Positions 52,898 through 62,201 of a DNA stretch of 64,000 nt are shown piece by piece. Below the pieces are notes generated by a model. The model was not told where the DNA came from and did no database searches. It worked only from the letters and a program-made list of their open reading frames with translations. This stretch comes from Thermoflexus sp. (GTDB taxonomy: Bacteria; Chloroflexota; Anaerolineae; Aggregatilineales; Aggregatilineaceae): the NCBI GenBank assembly GCA_020724465.1, contig DYGX01000007.1, forward strand, positions 124,001 through 188,000. The letters run 5' to 3'. The first letter of the stretch is position 1. Each line of letters starts with the position of its first letter. A program made the translations under genes and the position numbers.

Positions 52898-55800
52898 CTA
52901 ATGCAGACTGAACGGGATCGTCAGGCTGGTGCCCAGCGTGAGGCCGCCACCTTGCGGCACCAGCCCGATACCAAAGCTGGTCAGCCGGCCCCGCGCATAG
53001 CCAAAATACGAGTAGCCGAGCGCCGGTCCGGACGGCAGCTTGGGATCATCTGGCAGGCTGTAAATGTCGCGTGCGATGGGCGGCACCGGCGATGGATCGG
53101 GCGCTGCCTCGATCGAAGGCAGGTAGGTCAGGCCGAAGACGTGCGCCGATCCGCTGAAGCCTTCTTCGGACGTGAGCGTAAAGCGTCCGGTGGCATAAGT
53201 CAGCGGCGGGATGTACCCCGAGGCCGTGCCCTGGAAGCGGTACGCGCCGCTGTATTCGACCGTGCCGGTCGTCGCCAGGCGCAGCGATGGAATGCCAAGC
53301 AGGGTCAGGCGCCCGGTCGCCTCGATATCGACGCCGCTCTCGCGCAACTGGCCGGACGCGCTGAGGTTGAACCGCGCCAGGTCTAGCGCGGTTGCCAGCT
53401 CGCTACGCAGCCGGAGCTGCCCGCCTTCCAGCAGCTCGCCGCGCCCGCTGAGCGTCCCCAGCGTGAAGCCCGGCACCTGCACCGCGCCGGTGAACCGCAC
53501 GTCGCCGGTGGCCTGCGTGAGCGAGCTGCGCAGCGTCGAGCCGATGTCGCTGAACGCGATCCGTCCGGGAATCGGCGCCTGGAACTGCCCGCGCGCCAGG
53601 AAGCTCCCCCACACACCCTCGCCGACGGTGCCGACCAGCCCGAACGCCCGGCCGGTCGCGGTGGCGCGGCGCGCCTCGGTGTCGAGCCGCAGCACGGCCC
53701 CAGCCTCGGCCCGGACCGGCGTCCCGCGCTGCTGCGGCTCGCCCGCCCGCTCGGCTTCCTCGCGCGGGCTGGGGAATCGGTCGTTGGGGTCGGTCCCGCG
53801 CCCCGGATCGCCGCCCACGCGCAGATTCGCGTCCAGCTCCAGCCGCGCGCCGACCGTCAGGGTCCCACTGGCCGAGCGCGATGGGTCGAGCAGGTTGTGA
53901 AGCTGCACGCTGCCCGAAACCGGGATCACGTCCGTGCGCAGGCGGATATCGGTCAGGCGGAACGGCCCCAACTCGACATCGTCATCCGTCTGCATCCCGC
54001 CCCGGTCCGAACCCCGCACGGGGTTGTCGCGCGCGTAGCGGTAGAGGTTGGCGCCGTCCACCAGCCCGGCGGGGTCGGGGGCGGTCCAGCGGCCGAGCCA
54101 CGGCGCGTAATAACGCGCGCCCATGGCGTACAGGCAGGTCACGTCGTCCTGCTCGCGCCCGGTGTAGCGATAGCGCTTGCGCTGGACCTCGGCCAGCGTC
54201 CGCCCTGCCTGATAAGACGTGGCGCCAAAGGGATAGAATTCCTCGTAGCTGACCACTGCCGCGGCGTGATCCAGCTCCAGCGCGGCGGAGTGCTGGTGGT
54301 TGCCATGCTGGTAGCGGTGCAGCGTCTCGGGGACGGTCCCCGGCGCGTCGGTGTCAACCGTCTTGGTCTCGACCAGCGCGATCAGCCGCCGGTCGTCCAT
54401 GATCGGCAGCGTTTCGCGCTCCAGCCGCAGCGCGCCGGATGCCATCACCCGGCGGCGGAACAGCTCCAGCCCGCCCAGGTAGAGCCGCTCCTCGCGCATC
54501 CCACCGCGTTCCACCACCACGCGGATACGCTGGCCCTGCGCGTCGTAAACGAAGTACGCCTCGCTGGTGCCGCGCCGGACATGCCGCAGGCGGTCGTTGA
54601 AATCCCACTCGCTCAGGTCGAGGTGCGGCAGCATCAGGTTGCCGTGCGCGTCGTGCGCATAGGTGAACGTCGCGCCCCCGAGGCTGACCCGGTCAAGGCG
54701 GTTGCTATCCGGCGCGTAGGTGTAGCTCTGCGTCCACTGCTGCAAGAAGGCGCCGTTCCCCGCGTGGTGAACGATCTCAAGCAGGTTGCCCACGTCGTCG
54801 TACTCATAACGCTGCTGGTAGCGGCGCAGCGCGGCGCCGTCGCCGGGGTGCGGCAGATGGCGCCGGAACGTATCGCACGGGTCCGGCGGCTGGTTCTGGC
54901 CGATATGCTCGCGACCGCGCGCCAGCGTCAGCCGGTAAAGCGCGTCGTACTCAAACTGCTGCGCCGCGTCGACCACCGCGCCGTTGAAATACACCGCCGG
55001 CTGCGCGTCGTCGCGGATGGCGGTGATGTTGCCAACCGGATCGTAGGTGTAGCGCAGCCGCTGCAAGTCTTCAGTGACGGCGCCCTGCGGGCGCGTGGTG
55101 CGCAGCTCGATCAGGCGTAGAGTCAGCGGGTCGTAGGTGTAGGTCGTCACCGCGCCGTTGCCGTAGGCGATGCGCTCGCGGCTGCCGCGCGCGTCGTAGT
55201 CGATGTCCGTCACAAAGCGGGTGGGTGCCGCCGCGCCGCGCACCCGCACATCGACCGTTTCCAGCAGGCCCGCTTCGTTGTATCCCGGCGTGATGACGCT
55301 GGCCGGCAGCGCAGCGTGATGCGGCGTGCGCAGCTCGACTGGGCGGTTCAGCGCGTCGTAGGCGGTCCGCGTCTCGAACGTCTCCGCCTCAAGCAGCGCG
55401 AAAGGATCCGCCACGTTCCAGTCGATTGTGTCCGCGTAGCTCGCCGCCAGCCGCCGCGTCGTGTGCAGGAGATTGCCCTTGAAGTCATAGCGCTCGTTCG
55501 TCACCATGCCTGCCTGGTCGAACACCCGATAGACGCGCCCCAGCAGGTTGCGCGCCTGGGCGTCGGCGGGCGCGCCGGGCGACTCGCCGTAGATCGTGCG
55601 GGCGATCAGTTGCTCGGCGCCGCCCCCCGTGCGCAACCACTGGCGCACCGGGCGCTGAAGCGCGTCGTATTCCTGGCGAAAGCGGTGATCGCGGCTATCC
55701 CAGGCGTAGAGCGTGTTGCCCGCTGCGTTCGGAAGCTGGCGGCGCTCGCCGCCGTCCATGCTGATCTGCCGCGCGCGCAGGCCGCCCAGGCTGTAGGCGT

Positions 55801-58800
55801 AAGCCATAACCGTGTTGCCGCGCGCATCGATCACGGCGAGCTGGTTGCCTTCGATGTCGAGCACGGTGCGGGTCGGGATCGGACCGGACCCGGCGTCGGC
55901 GACGGTGTAAATCACGCGGCCCAGCGCGTCCAGGTGCTCGACGGTGGGCGTGTCGGCGTGCCGGGCGGCGAGCCACGCAGCCCGCCGGTCCGGATCTGCC
56001 GGCTCCGGATCGGCGTCCGGGTCCGGGCGGCCCAGCGCGGCATACCACGCGCTCTCAAGCACGGTGTCGTTGCGGTCGTAGCGGGCGATCAGCCACGGTG
56101 AGAACGCGACGCGCTCGAACGTGCCGTCCGGCTGCTCGACGCGCACCAGGCGGCCCAGCGGGTCGTAGAAATGCAGCGACGTCACGCCAACCTCGACCAG
56201 CGCGCGCTCGCGCTCGAAGTCCGGCGTGGCGCTGAAATACGGCTCGTACTGCTTGACCACGCTACCCTTGTTGTTGAACACGGTCCGCCCGCTGCCCACC
56301 CAGCGCAGCGCGGGCGAAGTATCGACCTCGATCACTGCGCCGCTCGCGTCGAGCACGCGCGCCAACCCCGGCTCGGCCTGGCGCTTGGTCATCACCAGCC
56401 GCCCGTGCCCATCGGTGTATTCCAAGGTCACCTGCACCGGCGCGGCGGCTTCGTGACGCTCTTTGCGCTCGGTGCGCACCACGTTAGGCAATCCGGCGTT
56501 GAGCCAGCGCGTCAGATCGTAGTCGTAGCGCACGGTGGGGTCGTCGAGCGTGTCCCCCTCGCCCGCGCCGTCCGGACCGGCCAGCGCCAGCGCGCGGACG
56601 AAGCCCAGCTCATCGGCGGCGATGCGCGTCCGGTTGAGGTTCGGCCCGGTCTCAACGACCGGTGCCAGCAGGCGATAGTCGTTTTCGTAGGCGGTCACGT
56701 TCCCGGCAAAATCGGTGCGCGCCTCGACCAGCAGGTGATGGGCGTCGTAGGCCACGCTGGCCGTGTCGCCAAACGGGTTGATTTGCCGCACCGCCAGCAA
56801 AAAGGGCGTGCCGTATTCCACGCGGTCGGATGGCTGCCACCAGTTGGCGTCGCCCTCGCTGTGGACATAGCCCCCCTCAAGCAGCATGACGTCGGTCACG
56901 TCCGCGCCGTACAGCGCGGCGAGCAGCCCCGGCGTGAACGCCAGCCGCAGCGACTGCCGGACCAGCGCCCGCGCCTGGATCGTCCCCAGTGGCAGCGCGG
57001 CTGTCCCGGCGTCGTCGTAGAACAGCGTGCGCGTGTGCTCGACCAGCCGCTTCTGCGGCGAGCCATCCGGCGCGGCCTCGTAGGCCAGCCCGGCGGCAGC
57101 TTGCGCGGCGGCGCGAAGCTCGTCCACCGCGAAGATCGCGCCCGCTGGAGTCACGCCAGTTAGCTCGTAGGTGCGCGCCTGATACGGCACGCGCAGGCGA
57201 TAGGCGGCGGGTGTGATGACGTCGTTGGTGAAATCGGTGACGGTGTAGAGCACGCTCAACCGGTTCTGCTCGGCCTGGACGGCGGCGGGCAAGGCCGGGT
57301 CGCTCGCGCCGCGCCCATAGCCGACGCTGGCCGCTTGCGTCACGTTGCCGTACCCGTCCACCGCCAGGGTGAGCGTATGCGTCACACGCGGCTCGGCCAG
57401 GCCGCGCTCGTCGTGCACGGTCAACGCTTCGCGCTGCGTCACCAGGAAAACGGCGTAGCGGTTGCCGCCGCGCGGCTGGACGCGATCCACCCGGTAACTC
57501 GTCTGCGCGGCAGTGTACGGCTCCCCGGCTGCGGGCGTGCCGTCCAGCGCGTAGATCTCCTGGCGCAGCACGCGGCCCTTGCAGGCGCGCGCGGCCTCGC
57601 GCCGCTCGTCCGGCGACAGATCGGCGGGCAGCACGGGATCGGGCAGGCGCAGGCCGGGCGGGTCGGGGTGCGCTTCGTCGGTGAAACGGCTGATCAGGCG
57701 CTCGTGATCGAGCAGCGCGCCGGTGTGGTACCAGGTTCGCGTCAGAACCGGCGGCTGGTGCAGCGGCTCCTCGACCACGTTGGCCGCCCCGCGCCGCGCC
57801 CAATGCGCGAACGTCTCGCTGTCCACCCGGTCCACACGCCCAAACCCCCGAAACTCGCGCTCGGTGGTGTCGTAATAGCCGTGATGGTAGGTGTAATGAG
57901 TCACCAGCTCGGTTTCGGTCACGCCGTCGCGCACGGTGACGCCGGTCACCACCTGCACCGGGAACGGCAGCCGCGTCGCCCAGGGCGTGCCCGCCTGCTG
58001 ATCGTCCAGATAGAAGCGCGTCGAAGGCGCGTACTCAACTGCGACCTGCTTGCCCATCCCGTTGTCGTATTCGGTCAACAGGTGCGGTTTGCGCCCGCCC
58101 ATCAGGTCGATATAGCGCAGCGGCGACGCGGCGTCGGCGGGCGCAGGCGACGACCACACCAGGCAGACCGTGCCGCTGCCCAGCACATCGGCGGTCTGGA
58201 CCGCCACCAACCCGTCCACGCCGGGGAAGGTGCCGATCACGCGCGGCTCGGCGCTCCAGCCGTTGCCGCTGTGATTGAGCCAGATGCAGCAGCCGCCCCG
58301 CCCGAAATAGATCGCGTCTGCCGTGCCGGAGCCGTCCACATCCGCCAGACGCAGCCAGCGCAGGTCGAAGCCGTCCGGCGCGTCAAAGTGCGGGGCGCGG
58401 TTCATCGCCACCTTCGCCCCGAACAGCCCATAGCCCAGGTTCGGCCAGTAGCACAGCTCGCCGTTGCGCACGCGCACGATGTCCACCAGCCCGTCGCCGT
58501 TCATGTCGGCCAGGTGGATCGCCTGCTCGGCGTCGGCGAAGATCACGGCGGGGCCGGTATCCTCGTCCATCGTCCGCCGCACAAAGCGCGACGCGCTCCA
58601 GCCTGCGTCGCCCAGGGCCGGGTACCAGACCAGCGCCTGATCTTCGGTGATGACCAGATCGGCGATGCCGTCGCCGGTCACATCGAGGAATTTCACGTTC
58701 GGGTCGGTCAGGTCGATGGACGGCAGCGAGGCAAAGGCGCGGAACGGCTCCCATTCTCCGCTCTGTGCCAGCGCGAAAAAGCCGCGCGGCTCGTCGCTCA

Positions 58801-60277
58801 GGCTGACCAGCGCGCGCGTCCCATCACCACGCACGTCCTGGATCTGCACCGCGCTCCCCAGCCCGGTGAACGAGGGTTTCGGTGCCACCTGCCGCGCCGG
58901 AGCAAACACCCCGCCGCCCAGGTTGTGCTGGTAGAACCAGCCGGTCCCCTGCTCGCTGAGGATGCCCGCCAGCCCCTCGCCGTAGAGGTCCACAAACTGG
59001 TACGCCTGCCCGTCTACCCCCGCAGGCAGATCGGCGCGGCTGTCCGCATCGAGCGTCCGCACCGTGTCGTCCCAGGCGTGCGGCTGATAGGCGAAGGTGA
59101 GCGGCGGCAGCGACCGACAGGTGTAACCGGCGCCATCGCGCCGGTAGCCGCGCAGCGTGATCGCGCGCAGGAACGAGAAACCCGGCGCGTCGTCGTAGTC
59201 GAGATCGAGCGAGCGCGCCAGCTCGACCGCATCAAAGGCGTGGAACAGCATCACGCGGCGGCAGCGGCGGTAGGTTCGCACATCGAACCCGGCCCGATAC
59301 CACGAGAACGGATCGGGGCGCACGGCCCACGCGCCGCCGTCGTCGGGCATCGGATCGGCGTCGTAGCGGAACTGCCCGCCGCCCAGGTCGGCCAGCGCTT
59401 CGCTGTGATCGTGCTCGCCGTAGTCAAACACAAGCTGGAACAGGAAATCATCCGCGCCGGGCAGCGCCGCGCCAAAGACGTAGGGCGTGCGGTTGCCGTA
59501 CAGCACGCGCTTGATGTAGCGCCCGCCGACCCCCGTCCGCCCATCCAGCCGGTGCGCCTCGCTGAGCGCGGGTGCGACACCGGTCAGGTCCTCAGCCTTG
59601 TAGAGGTAGTGGATGCAGTTGCCCCGGTCGTCGTAGCTCCATTCGAGCAGCCAGCGAAACACACGTGCCGGGTCAGCCGGGTCGCTCAGGCGAGCGGCAG
59701 ACGAGCGCCCGAAGATGCTGGTCACATTCTGCGGCGTGACGCTGCGCCAGTGCGCCTCGCCCGTGTCGGCGTTTTCCCAGCGCTCGATCCGCGCGAAACC
59801 GCCCTCGACGCGCGGGCGATAGCGCCGCACCCGATGAAGCACGCCGTCCTCGTCGGGGCGGGTATCCTCGACGGGATCGCCGCCATCCAGCGCGGGCACG
59901 AGGTCGTCCAGGCCGGTCAGCACAAACGTGTCGCTGGCGTGCGCGTCATCGTACTGCGGCAGTTCGCGCTCGGTTTTGCGCCCCACCGAGGGAATCTCGA
60001 CGGTCCACCCCAGCCCAAAGGGCCCGTTGCCCACGCCGGAGTTGTAGGCCAGCGCCAGCTCCGGCTGGAAGCCGCTCCGCGCGGGAGCGACCGGCAGCGG
60101 CAGGCGGAAGGTGGCCGCGCCGTTCATGGCGCTGACTTCAAACCGTTCTTCGACGCTGCGGATCGCCCCGCCACCTTGCGGCAGCGCCACAGCAGGCAGC
60201 GAAAAACGCGCGTCCGGGCGATCGGAAGCACCTTCTGGCTCGGGTGGCAAGGCGGATGCAGCAGGCTGTGGGAACAT
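52898..60277 (-). CDS. Tc toxin TcB-TcC fusion (SpvB, TcdB and RHS cocoon) with novel C-terminal payload
   Basis: The 2459-residue fusion forms the closed RHS cocoon and the cargo of a Tc toxin. The SpvB domain (~35-330) contains LALAYNSGVGNGPFGLGWTV. A TcB beta-propeller with FG-GAP-like repeats follows (~430-680: VTGDGIADLVITEDQAL, MNGDGLVDIVRVRNG). TcdB middle segments (~700-900) include GMGKQVAVEYAPSTRFYLDD. RHS repeats (~1100-2030) include YTYDPVGNITAIRDD. The RHS core YTGREQDDVTCLYAMGARYY then GRWTAPDPAGL and RDNPVRGSDRGG ends near residue 2094, with the aspartates used for self-cleavage in known TcCs. Residues 2095-2459 are the payload: beta-rich, with no ADP-ribosyltransferase or other enzyme motif that I can see. 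AAGGGG precedes ATG 60277. It is the first gene of the operon. Confidence 0.92.
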   Translation of the reverse strand: MFPQPAASALPPEPEGASDRPDARFSLPAVALPQGGGAIRSVEERFEVSAMNGAATFRLPLPVAPARSGFQPELALAYNSGVGNGPFGLGWTVEIPSVGRKTERELPQYDDAHASDTFVLTGLDDLVPALDGGDPVEDTRPDEDGVLHRVRRYRPRVEGGFARIERWENADTGEAHWRSVTPQNVTSIFGRSSAARLSDPADPARVFRWLLEWSYDDRGNCIHYLYKAEDLTGVAPALSEAHRLDGRTGVGGRYIKRVLYGNRTPYVFGAALPGADDFLFQLVFDYGEHDHSEALADLGGGQFRYDADPMPDDGGAWAVRPDPFSWYRAGFDVRTYRRCRRVMLFHAFDAVELARSLDLDYDDAPGFSFLRAITLRGYRRDGAGYTCRSLPPLTFAYQPHAWDDTVRTLDADSRADLPAGVDGQAYQFVDLYGEGLAGILSEQGTGWFYQHNLGGGVFAPARQVAPKPSFTGLGSAVQIQDVRGDGTRALVSLSDEPRGFFALAQSGEWEPFRAFASLPSIDLTDPNVKFLDVTGDGIADLVITEDQALVWYPALGDAGWSASRFVRRTMDEDTGPAVIFADAEQAIHLADMNGDGLVDIVRVRNGELCYWPNLGYGLFGAKVAMNRAPHFDAPDGFDLRWLRLADVDGSGTADAIYFGRGGCCIWLNHSGNGWSAEPRVIGTFPGVDGLVAVQTADVLGSGTVCLVWSSPAPADAASPLRYIDLMGGRKPHLLTEYDNGMGKQVAVEYAPSTRFYLDDQQAGTPWATRLPFPVQVVTGVTVRDGVTETELVTHYTYHHGYYDTTEREFRGFGRVDRVDSETFAHWARRGAANVVEEPLHQPPVLTRTWYHTGALLDHERLISRFTDEAHPDPPGLRLPDPVLPADLSPDERREAARACKGRVLRQEIYALDGTPAAGEPYTAAQTSYRVDRVQPRGGNRYAVFLVTQREALTVHDERGLAEPRVTHTLTLAVDGYGNVTQAASVGYGRGASDPALPAAVQAEQNRLSVLYTVTDFTNDVITPAAYRLRVPYQARTYELTGVTPAGAIFAVDELRAAAQAAAGLAYEAAPDGSPQKRLVEHTRTLFYDDAGTAALPLGTIQARALVRQSLRLAFTPGLLAALYGADVTDVMLLEGGYVHSEGDANWWQPSDRVEYGTPFLLAVRQINPFGDTASVAYDAHHLLVEARTDFAGNVTAYENDYRLLAPVVETGPNLNRTRIAADELGFVRALALAGPDGAGEGDTLDDPTVRYDYDLTRWLNAGLPNVVRTERKERHEAAAPVQVTLEYTDGHGRLVMTKRQAEPGLARVLDASGAVIEVDTSPALRWVGSGRTVFNNKGSVVKQYEPYFSATPDFERERALVEVGVTSLHFYDPLGRLVRVEQPDGTFERVAFSPWLIARYDRNDTVLESAWYAALGRPDPDADPEPADPDRRAAWLAARHADTPTVEHLDALGRVIYTVADAGSGPIPTRTVLDIEGNQLAVIDARGNTVMAYAYSLGGLRARQISMDGGERRQLPNAAGNTLYAWDSRDHRFRQEYDALQRPVRQWLRTGGGAEQLIARTIYGESPGAPADAQARNLLGRVYRVFDQAGMVTNERYDFKGNLLHTTRRLAASYADTIDWNVADPFALLEAETFETRTAYDALNRPVELRTPHHAALPASVITPGYNEAGLLETVDVRVRGAAAPTRFVTDIDYDARGSRERIAYGNGAVTTYTYDPLTLRLIELRTTRPQGAVTEDLQRLRYTYDPVGNITAIRDDAQPAVYFNGAVVDAAQQFEYDALYRLTLARGREHIGQNQPPDPCDTFRRHLPHPGDGAALRRYQQRYEYDDVGNLLEIVHHAGNGAFLQQWTQSYTYAPDSNRLDRVSLGGATFTYAHDAHGNLMLPHLDLSEWDFNDRLRHVRRGTSEAYFVYDAQGQRIRVVVERGGMREERLYLGGLELFRRRVMASGALRLERETLPIMDDRRLIALVETKTVDTDAPGTVPETLHRYQHGNHQHSAALELDHAAAVVSYEEFYPFGATSYQAGRTLAEVQRKRYRYTGREQDDVTCLYAMGARYYAPWLGRWTAPDPAGLVDGANLYRYARDNPVRGSDRGGMQTDDDVELGPFRLTDIRLRTDVIPVSGSVQLHNLLDPSRSASGTLTVGARLELDANLRVGGDPGRGTDPNDRFPSPREEAERAGEPQQRGTPVRAEAGAVLRLDTEARRATATGRAFGLVGTVGEGVWGSFLARGQFQAPIPGRIAFSDIGSTLRSSLTQATGDVRFTGAVQVPGFTLGTLSGRGELLEGGQLRLRSELATALDLARFNLSASGQLRESGVDIEATGRLTLLGIPSLRLATTGTVEYSGAYRFQGTASGYIPPLTYATGRFTLTSEEGFSGSAHVFGLTYLPSIEAAPDPSPVPPIARDIYSLPDDPKLPSGPALGYSYFGYARGRLTSFGIGLVPQGGGLTLGTSLTIPFSLH

Positions 60278-60453
60278 GGCAAACCCCTTCGGCTGGCACG
60301 AGTCAACGGCGGGCGGCGGACGGGGCAGGCCGCGCTTGTTTGTTCCGGTTAGGTTTAGTTGTATAAAAGCGCGCGCCGGGCGTTTATCACATGCGGGGAC
60401 GGGATCGGGCCGTCAATCGCGGCGGCGCGGCGAGCGCCGGTACTGCGGGGGGA

Positions 60454-60506
60454 TTGCCCGTGTGAGAAACGTTACTATAATATGTTTAATACATATCTAT
60501 ATTAAA
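60454..60506 (+). promoter_or_regulatory. Promoter of the small secreted protein gene
   Basis: TTGCCC (60454-60459), a 16-base spacer and a perfect TATAAT (60476-60481) lie before ATG 60550. Just downstream is an inverted repeat TTTAATA-N8-TATTAAA (60485-60491 with 60500-60506) that could be an operator. The 272-bp gap 60278-60549 also has to hold the promoter of the Tc operon on the other strand; I see no clear -35/-10 pair for it. Confidence 0.6.
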
Positions 60507-60549
60507 TCGCTGATGTCGTACTGTGAGAATTGAGAGGAGCGTATCGATC

Positions 60550-60843
60550 ATGAAAAAACTGCTGGTTATCCTGGTCCTGATCGGCGTGCTTGTGCCGGCG
60601 GTGGCGCAGGCGGCGGTCAACAAGTTCAGTTTCAACGACGTCATCTTCCCGGACGGCACGCTGGGCGAGCTGGAAGCAGGCAGCAAGATCACCCAGAAAA
60701 GCACGTTCACCTCGTGCAGCTACTTCTCCGACGATTACGCAGACTATCTTGGGTATTTCCAGAGCGGCGAGTTCGCGTCCGAGGATGCCGCCGAAGTGCT
60801 GGCATTCTGCCTGGCGCACTACGACGAGCGCGAGACGTCCTAG
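60550..60843 (+). CDS. Small secreted protein
   Basis: The 97-residue product starts MKKLLVILVLIGVLVPAVAQA, a clean signal peptide with cleavage after AQA. The mature part of about 76 residues is acidic, with two cysteines (TSCSYF and LAFCLA) that could form a disulfide. I recognise no family. GAGGAG stands before the ATG. It is divergent from the Tc toxin operon, and a functional link is possible but unsupported. Confidence 0.75.
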   Translation: MKKLLVILVLIGVLVPAVAQAAVNKFSFNDVIFPDGTLGELEAGSKITQKSTFTSCSYFSDDYADYLGYFQSGEFASEDAAEVLAFCLAHYDERETS

Positions 60844-60861
60844 CGATCGCACGCTGGCTCC

Positions 60862-60902
60862 GTGCCGCCCGTCGGACCGCTGAGAAGTCTGGCGGGCGGC
60901 AC
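60862..60902. terminator. Hairpin between convergent genes
   Basis: A perfect 10-bp inverted repeat (60862-60871 with 60893-60902) with a 21-base loop lies in the 68-bp gap between the small secreted protein and the membrane protein. It is followed by TTCGCCCCTAC, which resembles the ends of the palindromes at 34418 and 43315. Confidence 0.5.
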
Positions 60903-60911
60903 AATTCGCCC

Positions 60912-62159
60912 CTACCACCAGGACGGCCCCGGCAGCAGGGCTTCGCTCAGATACCACGCCACACCGGCGGCCAGGTGCAGCGCCAGCGCTCCCGCGCACG
61001 CCATCGCCCGCCAGGACGGGCCGCGCCGGTCCGTTCCCAACTCCTGCCGAATGAGCAGGCGCATGGTCACGATTACCAGGATCAGCAGCGTCACCTGCGC
61101 GCCCCAGAAGAAGTTGCCATCACCCGGCATCCCGGATTCGGCCAGTAGATAGACATATGCCAGCGCGACGCCCAGCGCCAGCCAGGCCAGCACCACAGAC
61201 CAATCGCGGAGCGCGGGGCGCAGGTATAGCACGCTCACCAGGCCCGGAAACACCAGTGACAGGGCCAGCTTGGCAAAAATGTAGTTGGGTTCGAACATGC
61301 GCGCCACGGTCAGCGGCGAGAAGATCACACTGTTGTTTTCACTGGACTCATATGTAAACCAGAATTGCAGTCCAAGCACCACCACCCCCGGCAGCAGGAT
61401 TCCAAACAGGATCAGTGGGGTGTCCACCGGCTGGCGGCGCAGCCAACGCAGGGCCAGCAATCCGCCCATCACGGGCAGCAGCGCAAGCGTGTAATTCGGC
61501 TTGGCGTACGTTGCCAGCACGGTCAGCACAGCCGCAACCGGCACAGCCCAGGCGCGATTCACACCCGCCGCTGCGTCCAGCGCCTTGACCGCGTAGAGGA
61601 ACAGCAGCAGCGCGAAAGGTCGCAGCAGGGTGACGGTCGGGTTGTGATAGACAATGGGCGTGATGTAGCCCAGATACAGGTTTTCGCGGTGCCAGGTGCG
61701 GAATGTGAGCGGCGCCACCAGCAGCACCACGAGCGTGAGCAGCGCGGCGATCAATCCCGTTGTTGCCCGGTCCGGCTCCGGCAGCGCGCGATACAACAGA
61801 TGATAGACGGTGAGAGCGAGCGCCGCGGTCGCCAGCAGGCTCACCACGATAGCGCCCTGCGCGTGGTCGATGCTCGGCAGAAGCGCCACACCGTAGACCA
61901 GCGCCTGAAACAGGTAGGCGGGCCGGTACGATCCTTCGATCTTGACCCCGCCCGGGTGAAACTCCCCTTCGGCCAGCAGGCGCGCCCAGCGGATATGTGT
62001 CGGATAATCGAACGGGCGCACGTAGACCTGGTTGAGCAGCGCCACCCCGTGCAGCACCATCACAACAGTCAACATCAACGCTACAGATCGCCACCAGCCG
62101 CGCACTCGCAGCCCCTCAAGCTGCACGCCTGCCTCGATCCGGTTGACCAGCGTAGTCAT
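60912..62159 (-). CDS. Polytopic membrane protein, GT-C glycosyltransferase-like
   Basis: The 415-residue protein has about ten membrane helices. An early exported loop after helix 1 reads VRPFDYPTHIRWARLLAEGE, an acidic-aromatic loop at the place where GT-C enzymes carry their catalytic aspartate. A later loop has FEPNYIFAKLALSLVFPGL. I cannot assign a precise family. A lipid-linked sugar transferase is possible and is a guess from topology. Its start faces the YrdB-family gene 42 bp upstream, in the same direction. Confidence 0.6.
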   Translation of the reverse strand: MTTLVNRIEAGVQLEGLRVRGWWRSVALMLTVVMVLHGVALLNQVYVRPFDYPTHIRWARLLAEGEFHPGGVKIEGSYRPAYLFQALVYGVALLPSIDHAQGAIVVSLLATAALALTVYHLLYRALPEPDRATTGLIAALLTLVVLLVAPLTFRTWHRENLYLGYITPIVYHNPTVTLLRPFALLLFLYAVKALDAAAGVNRAWAVPVAAVLTVLATYAKPNYTLALLPVMGGLLALRWLRRQPVDTPLILFGILLPGVVVLGLQFWFTYESSENNSVIFSPLTVARMFEPNYIFAKLALSLVFPGLVSVLYLRPALRDWSVVLAWLALGVALAYVYLLAESGMPGDGNFFWGAQVTLLILVIVTMRLLIRQELGTDRRGPSWRAMACAGALALHLAAGVAWYLSEALLPGPSWW

Positions 62160-62201
62160 GACTCCCCCTCAACCAGTCGCGTAATAGAAGTATTTTGACA
62201 G

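Noticed and set aside
57335..60352. 1005-codon open frame antisense to the TcB-TcC gene
   Set aside because: High GC leaves many long stop-free shadow frames. Its translation is rich in R, A, G, V and H with no domain, while the opposite strand has clear SpvB/TcdB motifs.
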